A DNA stretch of 24,272 nt from an uncultured Streptococcus sp. (GTDB lineage Bacteria > Bacillota > Bacilli > Lactobacillales > Streptococcaceae). The translations under genes and the position numbers were made by a program. How positions within the stretch are numbered: position 1 is the stretch's first letter; each line of letters opens with the position of its first letter. The notes under the pieces were generated by a model that searched no databases, had not been told where the DNA came from, and saw nothing but the letters and a program-made list of their open reading frames with translations. Shown piece after piece: positions 22,111 through 24,272 of this stretch. Location of the stretch: contig NZ_CAJPNR010000029.1 in assembly GCF_905372115.1 (NCBI RefSeq), forward strand, positions 1 to 24,272, read 5' to 3'.

Positions 22111-23004
22111 ATGTTACAAATTCAAAATTTGCAAAAGAGTTTTGGCTCCAAACAGGTCTTGTTTGGAATCAATTTTGAAGCAAAGTCAGGACAAATTTTA
22201 GGACTAATCGGAAAAAACGGAGCTGGGAAAACGACGATATTTCATAGTATCCTGCGTTTTCTAGACTACAGTGGAACTATTACCTTTGATGGTCAAGATA
22301 TTGCCCAAGAGACCTATCGTAAAATAGGCTATTTGCCTGAAGAACGAAGTCTCATGCCTAAGCTAACGGTTTATGAGCAGGTACGCTATTTAGCAAACTT
22401 GAAAGGTGTTTCCAGTGCGGCAGTAAAGGAAAAACTTCCAGTCTGGATGGAGCGGCTTCAGGTTAAAGGAAAACTGACAGATAAGATTAAAAGCTTGTCC
22501 AAGGGAAATCAGCAGAAAGTTCAGTTGATTATTACCCTCTTGCATGAACCTGATTTGATTATCCTTGATGAGCCTTTCAGCGGCTTAGATCCTGTCAACA
22601 CTGAGCTTTTAAAACAGGTTATTTTTGAAGAAAAGGAACGCGGAGCGACTATTATTTTTTCTGACCATGTTATGACCAATGTAGAGGAGTTATGTGATAC
22701 TGTGGTGATGATTCGGGATGGTGAAGTTGTTGTCAATGGACCTGTCCAAGAAGTTCGTAACCAATATGGAAAGACACGTTTATTTGTTTCCAGTGAACAT
22801 TCCCAAGCTGAGCTAGAAGGTTTATCACATGTAATCAAGGTTAGTCTCACTAAGAGGGGAATTTGGCGTTTAGTATTGGATGATGAATCGGCTGGTACTG
22901 AATTATTTACTTTATTAACCAAAGGAAAGTATATTACTACTTTTGACCAGCAGGCACCGACGATTGATGAGATTTTTAGAATAGAATCGGGGGTTGAAGT
23001 ATGA
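22111..23004 (+). CDS. ABC transporter ATPase (NatA-like, DUF4162 C-terminus)
   Basis: A 297-residue ATPase. Walker A GKNGAGKTT (34-42), signature LSKGNQQ (from 129), Walker B LIILDEP (D153, E154), the SGLDP D-loop and the SDHVM histidine loop are intact. The C-terminal 80 residues resemble the DUF4162 tail of drug- and sodium-export ATPases. It works with the permease that overlaps its stop by 4 bases (ATGA). AGGAGGAGAG before the ATG is a strong ribosome site. It lies 53 bases after comEB with no terminator between, so read-through is possible, and I see no clear promoter. The substrate cannot be told from sequence. Confidence 0.9.
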   Translation: MLQIQNLQKSFGSKQVLFGINFEAKSGQILGLIGKNGAGKTTIFHSILRFLDYSGTITFDGQDIAQETYRKIGYLPEERSLMPKLTVYEQVRYLANLKGVSSAAVKEKLPVWMERLQVKGKLTDKIKSLSKGNQQKVQLIITLLHEPDLIILDEPFSGLDPVNTELLKQVIFEEKERGATIIFSDHVMTNVEELCDTVVMIRDGEVVVNGPVQEVRNQYGKTRLFVSSEHSQAELEGLSHVIKVSLTKRGIWRLVLDDESAGTELFTLLTKGKYITTFDQQAPTIDEIFRIESGVEV

Positions 23005-24215
23005 AGCAAGTATGGATTGTAGCAAAAGAAACTTATTTACGTCATGTCAAATCATGGTCTTTTGTGCTAATGGTCTTGGCGCCTTTCCTTATGCTAGGTG
23101 TGAGCTTGGGAGTTGGGTATTTGCAGGGTGCATCTTCAGGCAATCAAGCAGATAAGATTGCTCTTGTATCTAGTGAAGCAGAGGTGCTAGATAGTTTTTC
23201 CATGGAAAATAATTTTACAAAAAGTTATAAGGATGAAGCAGGTGCTAAAAAGGCAATAAAGGAAGAGAAGATCCTTGGCTATGTCATAGTTAAGTTGGAA
23301 AATAATCAAATCAAGGCTACCTATCACGGTGAAGGCAACATGAAGCAGGAAGATAAGTTGTTCTTACTCCAAACGCTTAATCAGTTGCAGACAAACATTA
23401 ATGTCAGTCAAGCTAATCTGTTGAAGGAACAAGTGACAGCTCTCGATCGAGCTCCTAAATTTACTGAAGAGATCAATGAAGCAAAAGAACAGAAGAAGGC
23501 ATTTCAAAAAATAGGCTTTTTCTTGATTTCTATGATTATCTATATGATTTTACTGACTTATTCAGCTAGCACAGCTCAAGATATTGCCAATGAAAAAGGA
23601 ACTAAGATTATGGAAGTCATTTTTTCTAGTATTAAGGCTTCGCAATATTTCTACGGTCGTTTGATTGGGATTTTGGGTGTGATTATGACCCACTTTGGAA
23701 TTTATATATTGGGAGGATTGGCTTTGATTCTTTTTGGATCAAATATAGACTTTGTCAGAAACTTTTTAGATGAGAGTCCAGAAATTCTTAATCAATTAGG
23801 CAGCATTTTCTCGCCTGCGACGATTGGTTTTGCGGTGCTTGGAGTCTGTGCTTATGTCGTTCTGTCAGCCTTTTGTGGCTCTCTTGTGGTTCGCATAGAA
23901 GATGCGCAAAAGGCAACGCAGCCAATTATTTTCCTTGTGATGATAGGGTTGTTTGGCTCGATGTCCTTGGGACAAACAGATAGCTTTATCTTAAAGATTG
24001 GTTCTTACTTGCCTTTCTTGTCTACTTTCTTTATGCCACAGCGTCTGATTAACGGTTATGCTAGCAATATGGAAGCCCTGATTTCCTTTCTTGTCTTACT
24101 TGCATTTACTTTCGGAATGGCTTGGTATATTGGCCGCATTTATGCGGGCTTAATTCTTCAAACAGATGATATTGGATTTATAAAAAGTTTCAAGAAAGCC
24201 TTAACTCATAAATAA
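23001..24215 (+). CDS. ABC-2 type permease (NatB-like)
   Basis: A 404-residue membrane protein. One N-terminal segment (about 21-41) is followed by an outer domain of about 120 residues (KIALVSSEAEVLDSFS onward) and then about five or six membrane segments. QDIANEKGTKIMEVIFSSIKASQYFYGRLIGI is the hallmark of the NatB/ABC-2 permease family, in which EKG...MEVIF sits at the ATPase-coupling helix. Partner of the preceding ATPase. Family members export sodium, antimicrobial peptides or lipids; which applies here is not visible. The last residues are basic (KSFKKALTHK). Confidence 0.88.
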   Translation: MKQVWIVAKETYLRHVKSWSFVLMVLAPFLMLGVSLGVGYLQGASSGNQADKIALVSSEAEVLDSFSMENNFTKSYKDEAGAKKAIKEEKILGYVIVKLENNQIKATYHGEGNMKQEDKLFLLQTLNQLQTNINVSQANLLKEQVTALDRAPKFTEEINEAKEQKKAFQKIGFFLISMIIYMILLTYSASTAQDIANEKGTKIMEVIFSSIKASQYFYGRLIGILGVIMTHFGIYILGGLALILFGSNIDFVRNFLDESPEILNQLGSIFSPATIGFAVLGVCAYVVLSAFCGSLVVRIEDAQKATQPIIFLVMIGLFGSMSLGQTDSFILKIGSYLPFLSTFFMPQRLINGYASNMEALISFLVLLAFTFGMAWYIGRIYAGLILQTDDIGFIKSFKKALTHK

Positions 24216-24231
24216 TACGTATAAAAAATCT

Positions 24232-24245
24232 AAGGTTTAAACCTT
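24232..24245. repeat. Perfect 14-base palindrome after the permease gene
   Basis: AAGGTTTAAACCTT reads the same on both strands. It sits 17 bases after the permease stop. It has no loop, so it is a weak hairpin but could be a protein-binding site or part of a terminator. Confidence 0.5.
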
Positions 24246-24251
24246 GGGAAA

Positions 24252-24272
24252 GTTATAGTTTCTGGCTATAAC
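24252..24272. repeat. Inverted repeat at the right edge, possible terminator cut by the window
   Basis: GTTATAG (24252-24258) pairs with CTATAAC (24266-24272) around a 7-base loop. It is preceded by GGGAAA, so the stem may continue beyond the window into TTTCCC and a T run. Confidence 0.5.

Overview
The window looks like the chromosome of an oral or viridans Streptococcus, probably Sanguinis/Mitis-like. The species call is an inference. It rests on a rgpA-rgpB-rgpC-rgpD-rgpF cluster resembling the S. mutans and S. pyogenes rhamnose polysaccharide genes, low to moderate GC, streptococcal-type cmk, infC, rpmI and rplT, and strong Shine-Dalgarno sites. Nearly all genes lie on the + strand.

Positions 1-9676 hold a tightly packed run of eight genes whose promoter lies to the left of the window. 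They encode a Wzx-type flippase (its start is cut off by the window edge), a GT8 glycosyltransferase, a DPM1-like GT2, a DUF2304 small membrane protein, another GT2-like enzyme, a 993-residue GT2-RgpF-GT4 fusion, a DUF2142 polytopic membrane protein and a GT4 enzyme. The combination of polyprenyl-phosphate GT2, DUF2304 partner, flippase and polytopic membrane protein resembles the side-chain module of the group A carbohydrate (GacI/J/K/L) and of S. mutans Scc. Here it sits upstream of the backbone genes. The first roughly 2.2 kb is visibly more AT-rich than the rest.

A strong terminator (9683-9724) and a consensus promoter (9726-9754) separate this from a second operon, rgpA-rgpB-rgpC-rgpD-rgpF, followed by a GacH/SccH-type membrane phosphoglycerol transferase (9790-18099). 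RgpA, RgpB and RgpF would build a polyrhamnose chain on an undecaprenyl carrier, RgpC/RgpD would export it, side chains would be added outside by the first module, and the GacH-like enzyme would add glycerol phosphate. A gene equivalent to rgpE is absent between rgpD and rgpF. A 15-bp-stem terminator closes this operon.

Positions 18178-20030 hold an EbsA-like membrane protein, a convergent ferredoxin on the - strand whose promoter predicts a leaderless mRNA, a LysM-type membrane-anchored protein and cmk. From 20020 a consensus promoter, a structured leader with an attenuator-type terminator, and infC (probable AUA start), rpmI and rplT form the classic translation-factor operon. After its terminator come comEB (dCMP deaminase) and a two-gene ABC-2 exporter (ATPase plus permease). 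The window ends in inverted repeats.

I see no tRNA, rRNA, CRISPR array, insertion sequence or phage gene. There is no gene-free stretch longer than 300 bases.
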